34,624 nucleotides of DNA from Bacillus sp. AFS073361 (GCF_002567005.1 NZ_NUZU01000003.1:1-34624), one strand, 5' to 3'; positions 1 through 8,000 are shown, numbered from the stretch's first letter. Numbers and translations are program-made. The notes: generated from the sequence alone by a model not told the origin.

Positions 1-1050
1 ATCAAAAGTAAATCCATTATTGTAGATGCCACCCATACAAAAGCTCGCTACAATCAAATGACACCAAGAGAAATACTGATGGACCGTTCTAAGAAGCTGA
101 GAAAAGCTATTTATCAGATAGATGAATCTATGAAAAATAAGTTTCCTGTCAAAAATACAACTGATGTTTTAGAAGATGAAATCGCTTATTGCCAGGAACT
201 TATTGACGTGATTGAAAAGGAAGAAACTCTTATCGAGTATCCAAAAGTAAAGGAACAGTTAAACCTTTTAAAAGAAACAGTTACCGACGATATCGAACAT
301 TTACAAAGCTCTGATGATATGGATGCAAAAGTAGGTCATAAAACAGCTGATACATCCTTTTTTGGATATAAAACTCACATTGCGATGAGTGAAGAAAGAA
401 TTATTACCGCCGCAACAGTTACGACAGGGGAAAAAAATGACGGAAAGCAATTAGAATCCCTGATTGAAAAAAGCATTAAGGCTGGTCTGAAAGTTGAGAC
501 TGTTATTGGTGATGCAGCGTATTCCGAAAAAAGTAATATCGAATTTACAAAAGAAAATAATATAAATTTAGTAGCCAAATTAAACCCTTCGGTAACTCAA
601 GGTTTTCGTAAAAAAGAAGACGAATTTGAGTTCAATAAAGATGCTGGAATGTATGTTTGTAAAGCTGGTCATATGGCTATAAGGAAAGCACGTCAAGGTA
701 AAAAAGGTATCGCAGCTAATCAAGTTGACACATATTATTTTGATGTAGAAAAGTGTAAAAATTGCCCATTTAAGGATGGCTGTTATAAAGAAGGAGCTAA
801 AAGTAAAACTTATTCTGTGACTATTAAATCAAATATACATACAGAACAGGAACAATTCCAAGGAAGCGACTATTTTAAGGAAAAATCGAAAGAACGATAT
901 AAAATAGAAGCAAAAAATAGCGAATTAAAACACAGACACGTGTATAATGTTGCAAAATCCTCGGGTCTAGTTGGTATGCAATTGCAAGGTGCCATGGCAA
1001 TATTCACCGTGAATTTAAAAAGAATATTGAAACTAATAGATCAAAGGTAA
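1..1050 (+). CDS. IS1182 family transposase, 5'-truncated by window edge
   Basis: The reading frame is open from base 1, before the first ATG at 58, so the gene starts outside the window; 349 residues are visible. The part before the ATG contains IIVDATHTKARYNQ, which carries the first catalytic aspartate of the DDE transposase fold. The second Asp is in VIGDAAYSEKSN (codon at 511), and the Glu-bearing motif KIEAKNSELKHRH lies near 900-935. A cysteine cluster (CKAGHMA, then CKNCPFKDGC) typical of the IS1182 transposase C-terminal half is present at 658-790. The C-terminus is complete and no frameshift is seen in the visible part, so the protein could be active. The IS sits upstream of a core chromosomal block, so it is probably a recent insertion. 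Confidence 0.9.
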   Translation: MKSKSIIVDATHTKARYNQMTPREILMDRSKKLRKAIYQIDESMKNKFPVKNTTDVLEDEIAYCQELIDVIEKEETLIEYPKVKEQLNLLKETVTDDIEHLQSSDDMDAKVGHKTADTSFFGYKTHIAMSEERIITAATVTTGEKNDGKQLESLIEKSIKAGLKVETVIGDAAYSEKSNIEFTKENNINLVAKLNPSVTQGFRKKEDEFEFNKDAGMYVCKAGHMAIRKARQGKKGIAANQVDTYYFDVEKCKNCPFKDGCYKEGAKSKTYSVTIKSNIHTEQEQFQGSDYFKEKSKERYKIEAKNSELKHRHVYNVAKSSGLVGMQLQGAMAIFTVNLKRILKLIDQR

Positions 1051-1074
1051 GAGTAAAATATAGTCTTAATGAAT

Positions 1075-1126
1075 AAAAAAGACGACTTAAAATTCATATT
1101 TAAGAATTTTTAAGCCGTCTTTTTTT
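1075..1126 (+). terminator. Rho-independent terminator of the transposase gene
   Basis: Imperfect long hairpin: AAAAAAGACG and CTTAAAA pair with TTTTAAG and CGTCTTTTTT around an A/C mismatch, followed by seven T. It lies 25 bases after the transposase stop. The A-tract/T-tract flanks would let it work on both strands. Confidence 0.8.
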
Positions 1127-1230
1127 GTCGTGATTTAGAAATTTTCGAGAAACCGAAGGTTTTTCAGTGCCCTCGATGATTCCAATGTCTTTTTTAGTGT
1201 GAAAGGCTTTTCTTTAAAATTTTCAAAAAG

Positions 1231-1245
1231 TTGTAATAATTGCAA
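1231..1245. promoter_or_regulatory. Fur-family 7-1-7 box upstream of the fbpB-like gene
   Basis: TTGTAAT-A-ATTGCAA is a 7-1-7 inverted repeat, the geometry bound by Fur, Zur and PerR in Bacillus. By my count it matches the remembered Zur and PerR consensus at 11 of 14 arm positions and the Fur consensus at 9 of 14. It lies 52 bases before the start codon of the FbpB-like gene. Which member of the Fur family would bind is not decided by the sequence. Confidence 0.45.
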
Positions 1246-1297
1246 CCGTTTCCGGGCATAATAACTGTTAGAATAGGAACTAAGGACGGTGATACCG

Positions 1298-1429
1298 ATG
1301 AGAAAACCAAGAAAACGCTCATTTGCTGAGCTAGTATCTGAAAATAAAACACAACTATTAAAAGATCGCGCTGCGATGGAAAAGATTGAACAGCGCTTAG
1401 AAGAAAAACGTCTCGGTAAAGCAGAATAA
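1298..1429 (+). CDS. FbpB-family small basic protein (43 aa)
   Basis: A short ORF of 43 codons beginning MRKPRKRSFAELVSENK and ending EEKRLGKAE, preceded by AAGGACGGTGAT as ribosome binding site. The N-terminal basic patch and the SFAELVxENKxxLL core are those of the Fur-regulated basic protein FbpB/FbpC group. In B. subtilis this group acts with the small RNA FsrA in the iron-sparing response. A 7-1-7 Fur-family box lies just upstream, which fits. The protein is highly charged with no membrane segment. The paralogue (FbpB versus FbpC type) cannot be decided, so no symbol is given. Confidence 0.75.
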   Translation: MRKPRKRSFAELVSENKTQLLKDRAAMEKIEQRLEEKRLGKAE

Positions 1430-1496
1430 CTAAAAAAGTTTACCAATCATGTTTTCCTCCCACTAGGACAAAATGTAAATAAGGAGGGATCATGAC

Positions 1497-1637
1497 ATGG
1501 GTAAAAAATATCAAACGAAACGTTTTCAACCAGATCACGTGGGAACACAACCACGTGGCTTTAGCGGGAATAAAGGAAAGAAAATGAATGATACTTCAGG
1601 CGAACACGCCCAAGTAATACAAACAAAAGGTGAATAA
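1497..1637 (+). CDS. sspN: Small acid-soluble spore protein N
   Basis: A 46-aa protein starting MGKKYQTKRFQPDHVGTQPR and ending AQVIQTKGE. The features HVGTQPR, NKGKKMxDxSGE and the terminal QTKGE match SspN of Bacillus. It is a minor SASP made in the forespore under sigma-G in B. subtilis. AAGGAGGGA at 1481-1489 sets the start at 1497; an ATG at 1492 is out of frame. It lies upstream of tlp as in B. subtilis, but here a hairpin terminator separates the two genes, so they may be less tightly co-transcribed. Confidence 0.9.
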   Translation: MGKKYQTKRFQPDHVGTQPRGFSGNKGKKMNDTSGEHAQVIQTKGE

Positions 1638-1648
1638 CAATGAATTTA

Positions 1649-1684
1649 AGACTTGACTGGTAAAACCAGCAAGTCTTTTTTGTT
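1649..1684 (+). terminator. Terminator after sspN
   Basis: AGACTTG(A)CTGG-taaa-CCAGCAAGTCT hairpin with one bulged A, followed by TTTTTTGTTTTT. It is 12 bases after the sspN stop. Confidence 0.85.
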
Positions 1685-1761
1685 TTTAAAAAATTCTTGT
1701 TTATTTTTTTCAGTCCGAAACAAACTATATCTGTACCAATTACACCCTAGGAGGAAATACA

Positions 1762-1992
1762 ATGGCCTATAATAACAAACCGAATCCAGATGACCGCAGT
1801 GATAACGTTGAAAAGCTGCAAGCAATGATTCAGAATACTGAAAATAATATTGAAGCAGCGGAAGAATCATTAGCACTTACCGACAGCGAGACACAACGCC
1901 AAGAAATTGAGGCGAAAAACGAACGCCGTCGGGAAAGCATTGACTCCTTCCGGTCAGAAATTAAAGATGAAGCACACAACCAACAAAGCTGA
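1762..1992 (+). CDS. tlp: Small acid-soluble spore protein Tlp (thioredoxin-like)
   Basis: A 76-aa hydrophilic protein with the hallmark start [17 protein letters not shown] and the tail [14 protein letters not shown], both typical of Tlp from Bacillus spores. The middle (about residues 20-60) is predicted helical and rich in E, N and R. AGGAGG at 1750-1755 gives the start. In B. subtilis Tlp is a minor forespore SASP co-transcribed with sspN under sigma-G; here both flanks have hairpin terminators, so it may be an independent unit. The name 'thioredoxin-like' is historical; there is no CxxC motif in this protein. Confidence 0.93.
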   Translation: MAYNNKPNPDDRSDNVEKLQAMIQNTENNIEAAEESLALTDSETQRQEIEAKNERRRESIDSFRSEIKDEAHNQQS

Positions 1993-2002
1993 AATCGAGG
2001 GC

Positions 2003-2032
2003 AGACCTGTTCATTGTGGACAGGTCTTTTGT
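2003..2032 (+). terminator. Terminator after tlp
   Basis: Perfect 8-bp stem AGACCTGT/ACAGGTCT with a 9-nt loop followed by TTTTG, 10 bases after the tlp stop. Confidence 0.9.
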
Positions 2033-2085
2033 TTAGGTATGGAGTGATTGTTATGGTAAGATAGAAAGGAAATTTTGAAGAAGAA

Positions 2086-4422
2086 GTGATGATTTTGAGA
2101 CAAATTGTAAACCAGCACATTAATAATAATGAGGAAAAACTCAAACGATGGGAAATGGAACTAAATCAAAATGGTTCGATTTCTAATGAAAGTGCATTAA
2201 TTTCTGCGTTGACAGATGAATCCAATCCTGTCACCTTATCAAAACTGTTAACAATTGCCGCTCTCTCGCGGATTGGCCGAAATGAACAGGATAAAATGGC
2301 TGCAATTTGGATGGAAAGAGCACTTAATTTAAATCCAAATAATCAAGCGGCTAGAGAATATATGTTACAAAAGGATTGGAAAAAATTAGCCGATATACTC
2401 TTGCCTCTTACATTTCCTGCAATGCGAGAAACAGATAACCGGACGGCAAAAAAGAAAACAGCCGAACAGTACATAGAAGTATGTCAAAATTTTTTAAATA
2501 ATGCAGACAAAATACAAACAGATTTAGCCGCAAAAAGAGAATTCTCTGCAACCTTGAGTACGAAGGAAGTGTATCAACGGTATAATCAGATGTTTGAATT
2601 ATACTCTGCTGCAATTGATGAAACAGGCAAGCTATTAAAGGCCGTAGAGGAGTATGACCAATCAATTACAGGTGTTTTCCATACCTCCACCTATTATGAT
2701 GATTTAAAATTGCATTTATCCAATTTAGATGAAATCAAAGAAACTTGGCAAAAGCAATTTTACGAAGAAAACATACAATCTGTCACCGATCAAATCAATG
2801 CATTAGATCAACTAAATGATATGGTTGGAATGGAGTTTGTCAAGAATCGGGTAAATGACTTTTACCGCTTTCTCAAGTATCAAAAAAAGCGGAAAGATTT
2901 AGGATTTCAAATGCAGGACGATTTGAGTCTAAATATGATTTTAACAGGAAATCCGGGAACAGGGAAAACCACACTTGCCCGCTTATTAGCAAAAATTTAT
3001 CATGAGTTAGGAGTCCTGCCTCGAGAGGAAGTGATCGAGACCGACCGCTCCCAGCTTGTGGGTTCCTTCGTTGGACAAACCGAAGAAAATGTCCGCACCG
3101 TTGTGGAACGCTCCATTGGTGGTGTGTTATTTATTGATGAAGCATACAGTTTGAAGCGCGAGGGTCAAACAGGAAATGATTATGGTCAAGCTGCCATTGA
3201 TACGTTAGTTTCCCTGATGACTGGAAGTGAGTTTGGCGGGAGATTTGCAGTTATTTTGGCTGGCTATCCCGAAGAAATGCGCACCTTTTTGGATGCAAAT
3301 CCAGGGTTACGCAGTCGCTTTCCACAGTCAAACCTCATTCATTTACCTAATTATTCAAATGAAGAGTTAATAAAAATAGCTGAAAAAGTTTCAGCAGATA
3401 ATGATTATTTCCTTAGCGACGAAGCGAAAATTGAAATTAATCATCGACTAGAGCGTGAGCGGGTGGATGATACCTTTGGAAATGCACGAACAGTCCGCAA
3501 TATCGTCATCGATGCGATTTTCAAAAAGGGCTCTAATAAGGAAGTCTCTGACGATAATATCCTTGAATTTATGTTATTGAATCAAGAAGATTTTCTAATC
3601 GCAAAAGAAGAAGTTGAAGAATCCCCTTATGAAAAATTAGACCGGCTTATTGGTTTAGACGAATTAAAGATGGAAATGAGGTCATTGATTTCCTTTGTTA
3701 AGATGCAGCAATACCGGTCGGAAAAAGGGCTTTCTCCAGTGCCTATTCAATTACATGCGGTTTTCACCGGCAATCCTGGAACAGGAAAAACAACCGTAGC
3801 TAAGATTTATGCAGAGCTTTTAAAGGACTGCGGTATGTTAAAACGAGGTCATCTAATTGTCGCAAGCAGAGCAGACTTTGTGGCAGGATATGTAGGACAA
3901 ACTGCCGGAAAAACGAAAAAAAAGATTAAAGAAGCTCTTGGGGGAGTCCTATTTATTGATGAAGCCTATTCACTTTTCAGTTCGACCTCAGGAGATTTTG
4001 GTAAAGAAGTCATCGATACACTAGTTGATGAAATGACAAAGCACAATGAAAACTTAGTGGTAGTCCTGGCGGGTTATCCACATGAAATGGACCTGCTATT
4101 AGAAAGTAATCCAGGGCTTCGCTCAAGGTTTAAAAAGTTCTTCTTATTTCCAGACTATTCTTCTGAAGAACTGCTTGAAATTATGACTGTATATGCAGAA
4201 AGTTATCAATACCAGTTATCAAGTGAGGCTAAAGGGCTGTTATTGAGTAAAATGGATCAAGAATCCTTTAAAGGAAATGGGCGTTTTGCTACTAATATGG
4301 TGGATGAAATGATTCAAGCACAGGCCTCAAGGTTAATGGAAGTGGAAGATGGGGAAGATCTTTTTGAAAAGTCACTCCTGCTTGAGGTTGAAGATGTAAT
4401 AAAGGCGATCAATAAAATGTAA
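2086..4422 (+). CDS. Tandem AAA+ ATPase of the CbxX/CfxQ (SpoVK-like) family
   Basis: A 778-residue cytosolic protein with two CbxX/SpoVK-type AAA+ modules. The N-terminal 230 residues are helical, with a TPR-like stretch (ERALNLNPNNQAAREY). Module 1 has Walker A GNPGTGKTT at 288-296, Walker B GVLFIDEAYSL at 346-356 and NPGLRSRF as sensor/arginine-finger region. Module 2 repeats these: GNPGTGKTT at 562-570, FIDEAYSL around D625/E626, and NPGLRSRF. Both ATP sites look intact, so a remodelling ATPase forming rings is expected. The helical-N plus CbxX architecture recalls EccA of type VII secretion, but no ESX genes are nearby. The start is uncertain: GTG 2086, ATG 2089 and TTG 2095 are all possible and none has a well-spaced ribosome binding site. 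The gene is inserted between tlp and yneP, which are adjacent in B. subtilis as I recall. Its substrate is unknown; sporulation is suggested only by SpoVK similarity and neighbours. Confidence 0.9.
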   Translation: MMILRQIVNQHINNNEEKLKRWEMELNQNGSISNESALISALTDESNPVTLSKLLTIAALSRIGRNEQDKMAAIWMERALNLNPNNQAAREYMLQKDWKKLADILLPLTFPAMRETDNRTAKKKTAEQYIEVCQNFLNNADKIQTDLAAKREFSATLSTKEVYQRYNQMFELYSAAIDETGKLLKAVEEYDQSITGVFHTSTYYDDLKLHLSNLDEIKETWQKQFYEENIQSVTDQINALDQLNDMVGMEFVKNRVNDFYRFLKYQKKRKDLGFQMQDDLSLNMILTGNPGTGKTTLARLLAKIYHELGVLPREEVIETDRSQLVGSFVGQTEENVRTVVERSIGGVLFIDEAYSLKREGQTGNDYGQAAIDTLVSLMTGSEFGGRFAVILAGYPEEMRTFLDANPGLRSRFPQSNLIHLPNYSNEELIKIAEKVSADNDYFLSDEAKIEINHRLERERVDDTFGNARTVRNIVIDAIFKKGSNKEVSDDNILEFMLLNQEDFLIAKEEVEESPYEKLDRLIGLDELKMEMRSLISFVKMQQYRSEKGLSPVPIQLHAVFTGNPGTGKTTVAKIYAELLKDCGMLKRGHLIVASRADFVAGYVGQTAGKTKKKIKEALGGVLFIDEAYSLFSSTSGDFGKEVIDTLVDEMTKHNENLVVVLAGYPHEMDLLLESNPGLRSRFKKFFLFPDYSSEELLEIMTVYAESYQYQLSSEAKGLLLSKMDQESFKGNGRFATNMVDEMIQAQASRLMEVEDGEDLFEKSLLLEVEDVIKAINKM

Positions 4423-4450
4423 TGACCAATCGAAGAAAGGGTGAGGGCCC

Positions 4451-4879
4451 ATGGAAAACTATTTTATTTCAACTCGAGAAATTCAACTCTATTATGCGGA
4501 CACGGATATGATGGGAGTCATTTACCACGCTAATTATCTTAAATTCTTTGAACTTGGCAGAACTGGGTTTATTGAGGACCTAGGCTATAGTTATCTCGCA
4601 ATGGAGGAGTCAGGTTATTTTGCCCCAGTATATGATGTCCAAGCGACCTATAAAAAACCGTTACGGTATGGTGATCGAGGTTTTGTAAAAACTTGGGTTG
4701 AATTAAATGACGGCATCAAAACGGTATATGGTTATAAGGTTGTAAATGGTGATGACGAGATATGTGTGGAGGGGAAGACCACACACATTATTGTTAAGAA
4801 AGATAACTTTAGACCGACTTCCTTCAAAAAAGCCTTCCCAGAGTGGTTCTTAAAATATGAAGATATTAAGAAAAAATAA
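4451..4879 (+). CDS. yneP: Hotdog-fold acyl-CoA thioesterase, YneP/YbgC family
   Basis: A 142-aa protein with the 4HBT active-site signature YYADTDMMGVIYHANYLKFF near the N-terminus. The aspartate in the DTDMMGVIYHANY block is the catalytic residue of YbgC-type thioesterases. Length and the RYGDRGFVKTWV and VEGKTTHIIV blocks fit the family, which hydrolyses acyl-CoA thioesters in the cytoplasm. Position after tlp and before yneQ matches B. subtilis yneP. AGAAAGGGTGAGG before the ATG is the likely ribosome binding site; the gap to the AAA+ gene is 28 bases, so the two may be co-transcribed. The physiological substrate is not known. Confidence 0.88.
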   Translation: MENYFISTREIQLYYADTDMMGVIYHANYLKFFELGRTGFIEDLGYSYLAMEESGYFAPVYDVQATYKKPLRYGDRGFVKTWVELNDGIKTVYGYKVVNGDDEICVEGKTTHIIVKKDNFRPTSFKKAFPEWFLKYEDIKKK

Positions 4880-4932
4880 ACAATTTATAACACATGTGAG
4901 GGCATAAGTCTTTTAGGAATGGGGTGACTTAG

Positions 4933-5250
4933 ATGGCTTTTGGAATCAAACGGCAGGAAGTCATCGAGTGGAAGAGAAAAATTGATAATGGAGAATTAGC
5001 TTTTTTAACCCATTATTGGTTAGATGACCGCTTTCCAGGATGCAATACGGTAACCAAGGTTGGTTGTAACAATCTTGAGCAATTAGCAGCATGGGGACAA
5101 AAACATGGATTAAAAAAAGAATGGATTCATGTTCGTAAGGATGGTTATTCTCATTTTGATTTACTTGGTGAGCGCCAACGAGACATTTTACATAAAGAAG
5201 GATTGTTAGAACATATTTGGAAAAAGAATCAGGGCACACTTGAAGAGTAA
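4933..5250 (+). CDS. yneQ: YneQ-like protein of unknown function
   Basis: A 105-aa soluble protein (VIEWKRKIDNGELAFLTHYW, then DDRFPGCNTVTKVGC, then YSHFDLLGERQRDIL). Size and position after yneP match YneQ of B. subtilis. Two cysteines are visible (in FPGCNTVTKVGC), a possible metal or redox site, but this is only a guess. Start ATG follows GGGGTGA. The stop codon lies in the loop of the terminator hairpin that ends the transcript. No function is known to me for the family. Confidence 0.75.
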   Translation: MAFGIKRQEVIEWKRKIDNGELAFLTHYWLDDRFPGCNTVTKVGCNNLEQLAAWGQKHGLKKEWIHVRKDGYSHFDLLGERQRDILHKEGLLEHIWKKNQGTLEE

Positions 5251-5271
5251 TCATCTTTAAGTGTGCTTTTT
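5234..5271 (+). terminator. Terminator overlapping the yneQ stop codon
   Basis: A 13-bp stem, GCACACTTGAAGA/TCTTTAAGTGTGC with one G-T pair, loop GTAATCA containing the yneQ stop, then TTTTT. It separates the convergent yneQ and CPBP genes. Confidence 0.9.
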
Positions 5272-5272
5272 G

Positions 5273-6076
5273 CTATGAACCAAAATATACAGGGATGGAC
5301 ATTACCCCGTTTAGTAGCAAGATGGTTGTGACGTATGTATGTGCAATCATCGCAGGAAGAACACTTCGTGATTTGACCGTTAAAAAAGCTAACATGAATC
5401 CTAGAAAAATATAAATCATATATATTATTACTGAAAAACCAAACATGGTGGTGTTGATACCGAAAGCGATGCTCGTAATGACTATCCCAATTGGTTGCGA
5501 GGTATGTCTGATCAGTTTCGGGAGAAGGATTCCACGCCATAATATTTCATCAAGAATCGCATTTACCAATGCGAATAACAAAATCAATAGAAACGGAAGC
5601 CAATGCAGGCCATCTTTTTGAAATTGTAGTGTGATACCTAAAAATAGAACAGCCATTAGTGCAAATATAAGAACAAATCTCTTAAAGGAAAAAACAATTT
5701 TAAAAGGAAGTTGAATTTCTTCAGTGAAAATCGGCCGGTGAAAGTAAGGCGTTATTTCTTGGTTAAACTGCTTAACCACAAAGCTAATCATTAAAATAGG
5801 AATCAACAATAATAATTGACTCATCATGATAAGCAAAAAAGGAGATAAATGAAAACTCTCAATAAAATGATCCATGTATCCAAGCAAGAGATTTCCGAGA
5901 AAAAATGAAATAATCATCCAACCAAAAAGGCGATTCTCTTCTTTTAAAAAAACAATGATTAAAAATAAACCAATTAATAACACAAAAAAAGGATTGTAAA
6001 ATCCTCTCGTAAATAGAAACATCATGAGTAAAAAATACCCGGAAATCCAGAGCCCTTTCCGCTTTATCCATTCCAT
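5273..6076 (-). CDS. CPBP family intramembrane metalloprotease-like protein
   Basis: About 267 residues with at least seven hydrophobic segments. Motif 1 of the CPBP (Abi/CAAX protease) family appears as AILDEILWRG (D176, E177, R181), with Asp in place of the usual first Glu of EExxxR. The region of motif 2, normally FxxxH, reads IAFGINTTMFGF without the histidine; a later AHTYVTT (H246) fits motif 3. Because one metal ligand seems missing, catalytic activity is uncertain and it may act as a non-proteolytic homologue. The start at 6076 (MEWIKRKG) is chosen because CAGGAGAAGA lies 5 bases upstream; a longer frame would begin at 6094. It is 45 bases after capA, with a terminator between, so expression probably depends on read-through or its own weak promoter. 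Confidence 0.8.
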   Translation of the reverse strand: MEWIKRKGLWISGYFLLMMFLFTRGFYNPFFVLLIGLFLIIVFLKEENRLFGWMIISFFLGNLLLGYMDHFIESFHLSPFLLIMMSQLLLLIPILMISFVVKQFNQEITPYFHRPIFTEEIQLPFKIVFSFKRFVLIFALMAVLFLGITLQFQKDGLHWLPFLLILLFALVNAILDEILWRGILLPKLIRHTSQPIGIVITSIAFGINTTMFGFSVIIYMIYIFLGFMLAFLTVKSRSVLPAMIAHTYVTTILLLNGVMSIPVYFGS

Positions 6077-6106
6077 CCGATCTTCTCCTGTCATTCATCT
6101 GAGAAT

Positions 6107-6131
6107 AAAAAGGCTCCGTTTTAACGGAGCC
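6107..6131 (-). terminator. Terminator overlapping the capA stop codon
   Basis: Perfect GGCTCCGTT/AACGGAGCC stem followed on the minus strand by TTTTTA. It includes the stop codon of the CapA-type gene. Confidence 0.9.
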
Positions 6132-7272
6132 ACTTCATCATGTGATCTTGAATTTCCGTGTACTTTCCTTTGGCATTACGAAGACCAAATGAACCTGCAT
6201 TTTCTAAAGGGATTACACGGAAATTATGATTTCTTTTACTAGCGACATAGGTGGGATAAAAATACGGGTTCGATAACTCAATCGAGTTTCCATTACCTGA
6301 TATATGTTTTGTAATGCCAATCGTAGCTAAACCACCAATATCCTTATAATCATTACGTTGTGATGAGATAAAATTTCCTAATGAATAGACAACAAACGCT
6401 TTTCTTCCATCCTTTGTTTTGATCCATTCCATGGGTTGAAGAACATGCGGATGGGATCCAAAAATAATATCGACACCTTCATTTGCGAGAAATCTGGCCA
6501 AATCCTTTTGTTCTTTGTTAGGCATTCGGTGGTACTCATCTCCCCAATGGATACTCATAACAATGACATCGGCTTCCTTTTTGGCGCGATGAATCTCATC
6601 ACGCATCGTTTCACGATTTATAAGATTGACGAGAAAATCCTTTCCGTTTGGAACCGGGATTCCGTTCGTTCCGTATGTATAGGAGAGAAAAGCAATCTTT
6701 ATCCCATTTTTATTTAAAATCCGCAACTTTTGGCGGTCCTTTTCATCAAGGAAGCTTCCAACGTGAGGTAAACCAATACTTTCTAAATAGTCAGCCTCTG
6801 ACTTAATCCCTTTTTCACCTTTATCTAAGGTATGATTATTGGCAGTAGATACAATATCTACTCCTGTGTGTACAAGAGCATCTGCCAACTCGTAAGGACT
6901 ATTAAACCGTGGATAACCAGCAAGCCCTAATGTTTTTCCGCCTATCGTGCTTTCTTGATTGGCAGTTAATACGTCTGGTTTTTTTAATAGAGTTTTTACG
7001 TTCTCAAACATCGGGTCAAATTCATATGTAGCTCCATTAAAGGCATCTTGATATACATTATCGTGAATAAGAATATCTCCAATAGCTCCAATGGTTATTT
7101 TTTCTGTCATTTCTCGATTGACCAGCAATGAAGAACGGGTTTGAAGATTTTTTGCCGGTAAAACCTTTTGTTCATCCTCGGTCGTGTTTTGCCATTGTTG
7201 AATAAAAAGGAATGATGCTAAAGCAATACAAACAAAAATAATTATAACTGAAGGTAGGGCATGCCTTTTCAT
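6121..7272 (-). CDS. CapA/PgsA-type metallophosphatase-like membrane protein
   Basis: A 383-aa protein with an N-terminal signal anchor (VIIIFVCIALASFLF, about residues 10-24) followed by an extracellular PGA_cap domain. The calcineurin-like motif blocks are visible in order: IGDILIHDNVY, ANQESTIGG, STANNHTLDKG, SIHWGDEYH, GSHPHVLQPMEW and YSLGNFIS. They carry the Asp, Asn and His residues of the metallophosphoesterase fold. Relatives include PgsA/CapA of poly-gamma-glutamate synthesis, but no capB, capC or capE is adjacent, so a role in polyglutamate capsule is unlikely from context; many Bacillaceae carry such stand-alone copies. ATG is preceded by AAGGAGTAATT. The promoter region has a 14-bp palindrome TATACTATAGTATA at 7301-7314. 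Confidence 0.88.
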   Translation of the reverse strand: MKRHALPSVIIIFVCIALASFLFIQQWQNTTEDEQKVLPAKNLQTRSSLLVNREMTEKITIGAIGDILIHDNVYQDAFNGATYEFDPMFENVKTLLKKPDVLTANQESTIGGKTLGLAGYPRFNSPYELADALVHTGVDIVSTANNHTLDKGEKGIKSEADYLESIGLPHVGSFLDEKDRQKLRILNKNGIKIAFLSYTYGTNGIPVPNGKDFLVNLINRETMRDEIHRAKKEADVIVMSIHWGDEYHRMPNKEQKDLARFLANEGVDIIFGSHPHVLQPMEWIKTKDGRKAFVVYSLGNFISSQRNDYKDIGGLATIGITKHISGNGNSIELSNPYFYPTYVASKRNHNFRVIPLENAGSFGLRNAKGKYTEIQDHMMKWLR

Positions 7273-7366
7273 AATTACTCCTTATCTTTTATCTGATAAT
7301 TATACTATAGTATATTCTTGTATAATTTTAAAACTATTCTTTGCTTAATTAGGAGTTTTTAACATA

Positions 7367-7399
7367 TAAAAAAGAACCGAAAAATCCCGGTTCTTTTTT
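7367..7399 (-). terminator. Terminator of plsY
   Basis: AAAAGAACCG/CGGTTCTTTT stem (GGGATTTTT loop region) with T-tract on the minus strand, directly after the plsY stop at 7401. A-rich and T-rich on both sides, so possibly bidirectional. Confidence 0.85.
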
Positions 7400-7400
7400 G

Positions 7401-8000
7401 CTATAGCCATTTAATCTTGGGCTCGGTCTTATTCATAATTCGTTTAATATTTGCTCGGTGACGATAAATGACAAACGACGCAAGGAACAGGACGACGATG
7501 AGAAGAGGGATGTCCCATTCACCAACTACCCCTGAAACAATGGCAAACATCACGGCTGTAACCCCTGCAACCATCGATGATAAGGAAACATATTTTGATA
7601 GGTATAAACTAATAAAAAAGAAAATTAATACAGTAATAAACATATAAGGTGCATAAAACAATACGACACCACCAGAGGTAGCAACCGCTTTTCCGCCACG
7701 AAACCCGGCGAAGATTGGATAGGTGTGTCCGACGACTGCAAAAATACCTGCCAATAATGGGTTTATATCAACTTGGAAGAGATGCGGCAAAGCGGCAGCT
7801 AAGGTCCCTTTCAGGATGTCAGCAAGTGTAACGACTAATCCAGCTTTCACACCGAGGGTACGAAAGGTATTGGTTCCTCCTAAATTTCCACTCCCATGTT
7901 CACGAATATCTGTTTTATAAAAAACCTTTCCGATAATTAAACCAGAGGGGATCGAACCAAGTAAATATGCCAGAATAACTACTAAAATAATTTGAATCAT
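7401..8000 (-). CDS. plsY: Glycerol-3-phosphate acyltransferase PlsY
   Basis: A 199-aa polytopic membrane protein that transfers acyl groups from acyl-phosphate to glycerol-3-phosphate, the first step of phospholipid synthesis. Visible family motifs are [27 protein letters not shown] and [17 protein letters not shown], which contain the catalytic and substrate-binding residues. ATG at 8000 is chosen because AAGGAG (8010-8015) is 9 bases away; an upstream TTG at 8006 is too close to it. Location between yneQ and yneT agrees with B. subtilis yneS/plsY. An extended -10 (TGGTAAAAT on the minus strand, 8039-8047) may be its promoter. Confidence 0.96.
   Translation of the reverse strand: MIQIILVVILAYLLGSIPSGLIIGKVFYKTDIREHGSGNLGGTNTFRTLGVKAGLVVTLADILKGTLAAALPHLFQVDINPLLAGIFAVVGHTYPIFAGFRGGKAVATSGGVVLFYAPYMFITVLIFFFISLYLSKYVSLSSMVAGVTAVMFAIVSGVVGEWDIPLLIVVLFLASFVIYRHRANIKRIMNKTEPKIKWL

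Larger units (their letters stand above)
1..1174 (+). mobile_element. IS1182-type insertion sequence, right part only
   Basis: The window opens inside a transposase gene of IS1182 type, and the left end of the element lies outside. Right of the gene there is a strong hairpin terminator (1075-1126). About 45 bases further is a stretch reading GGTTTTTCAGTGCCCTC, ending near 1174, which I propose as the right terminal inverted repeat. That boundary is an inference: the matching left repeat cannot be seen, and no target duplication can be checked. Downstream sequence (from about 1180) belongs to the conserved fbpB-sspN-tlp neighbourhood. Confidence 0.55.

Noticed and set aside
2086..4422. Type VII secretion component EccA
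   Set aside because: Architecture is similar, but there are two AAA+ modules and no ESX, EsxA or FtsK-type genes in the neighbourhood.
6121..7272. Poly-gamma-glutamate capsule locus
   Set aside because: Only the CapA-type gene is present; no ligase (CapB) or CapC is adjacent.
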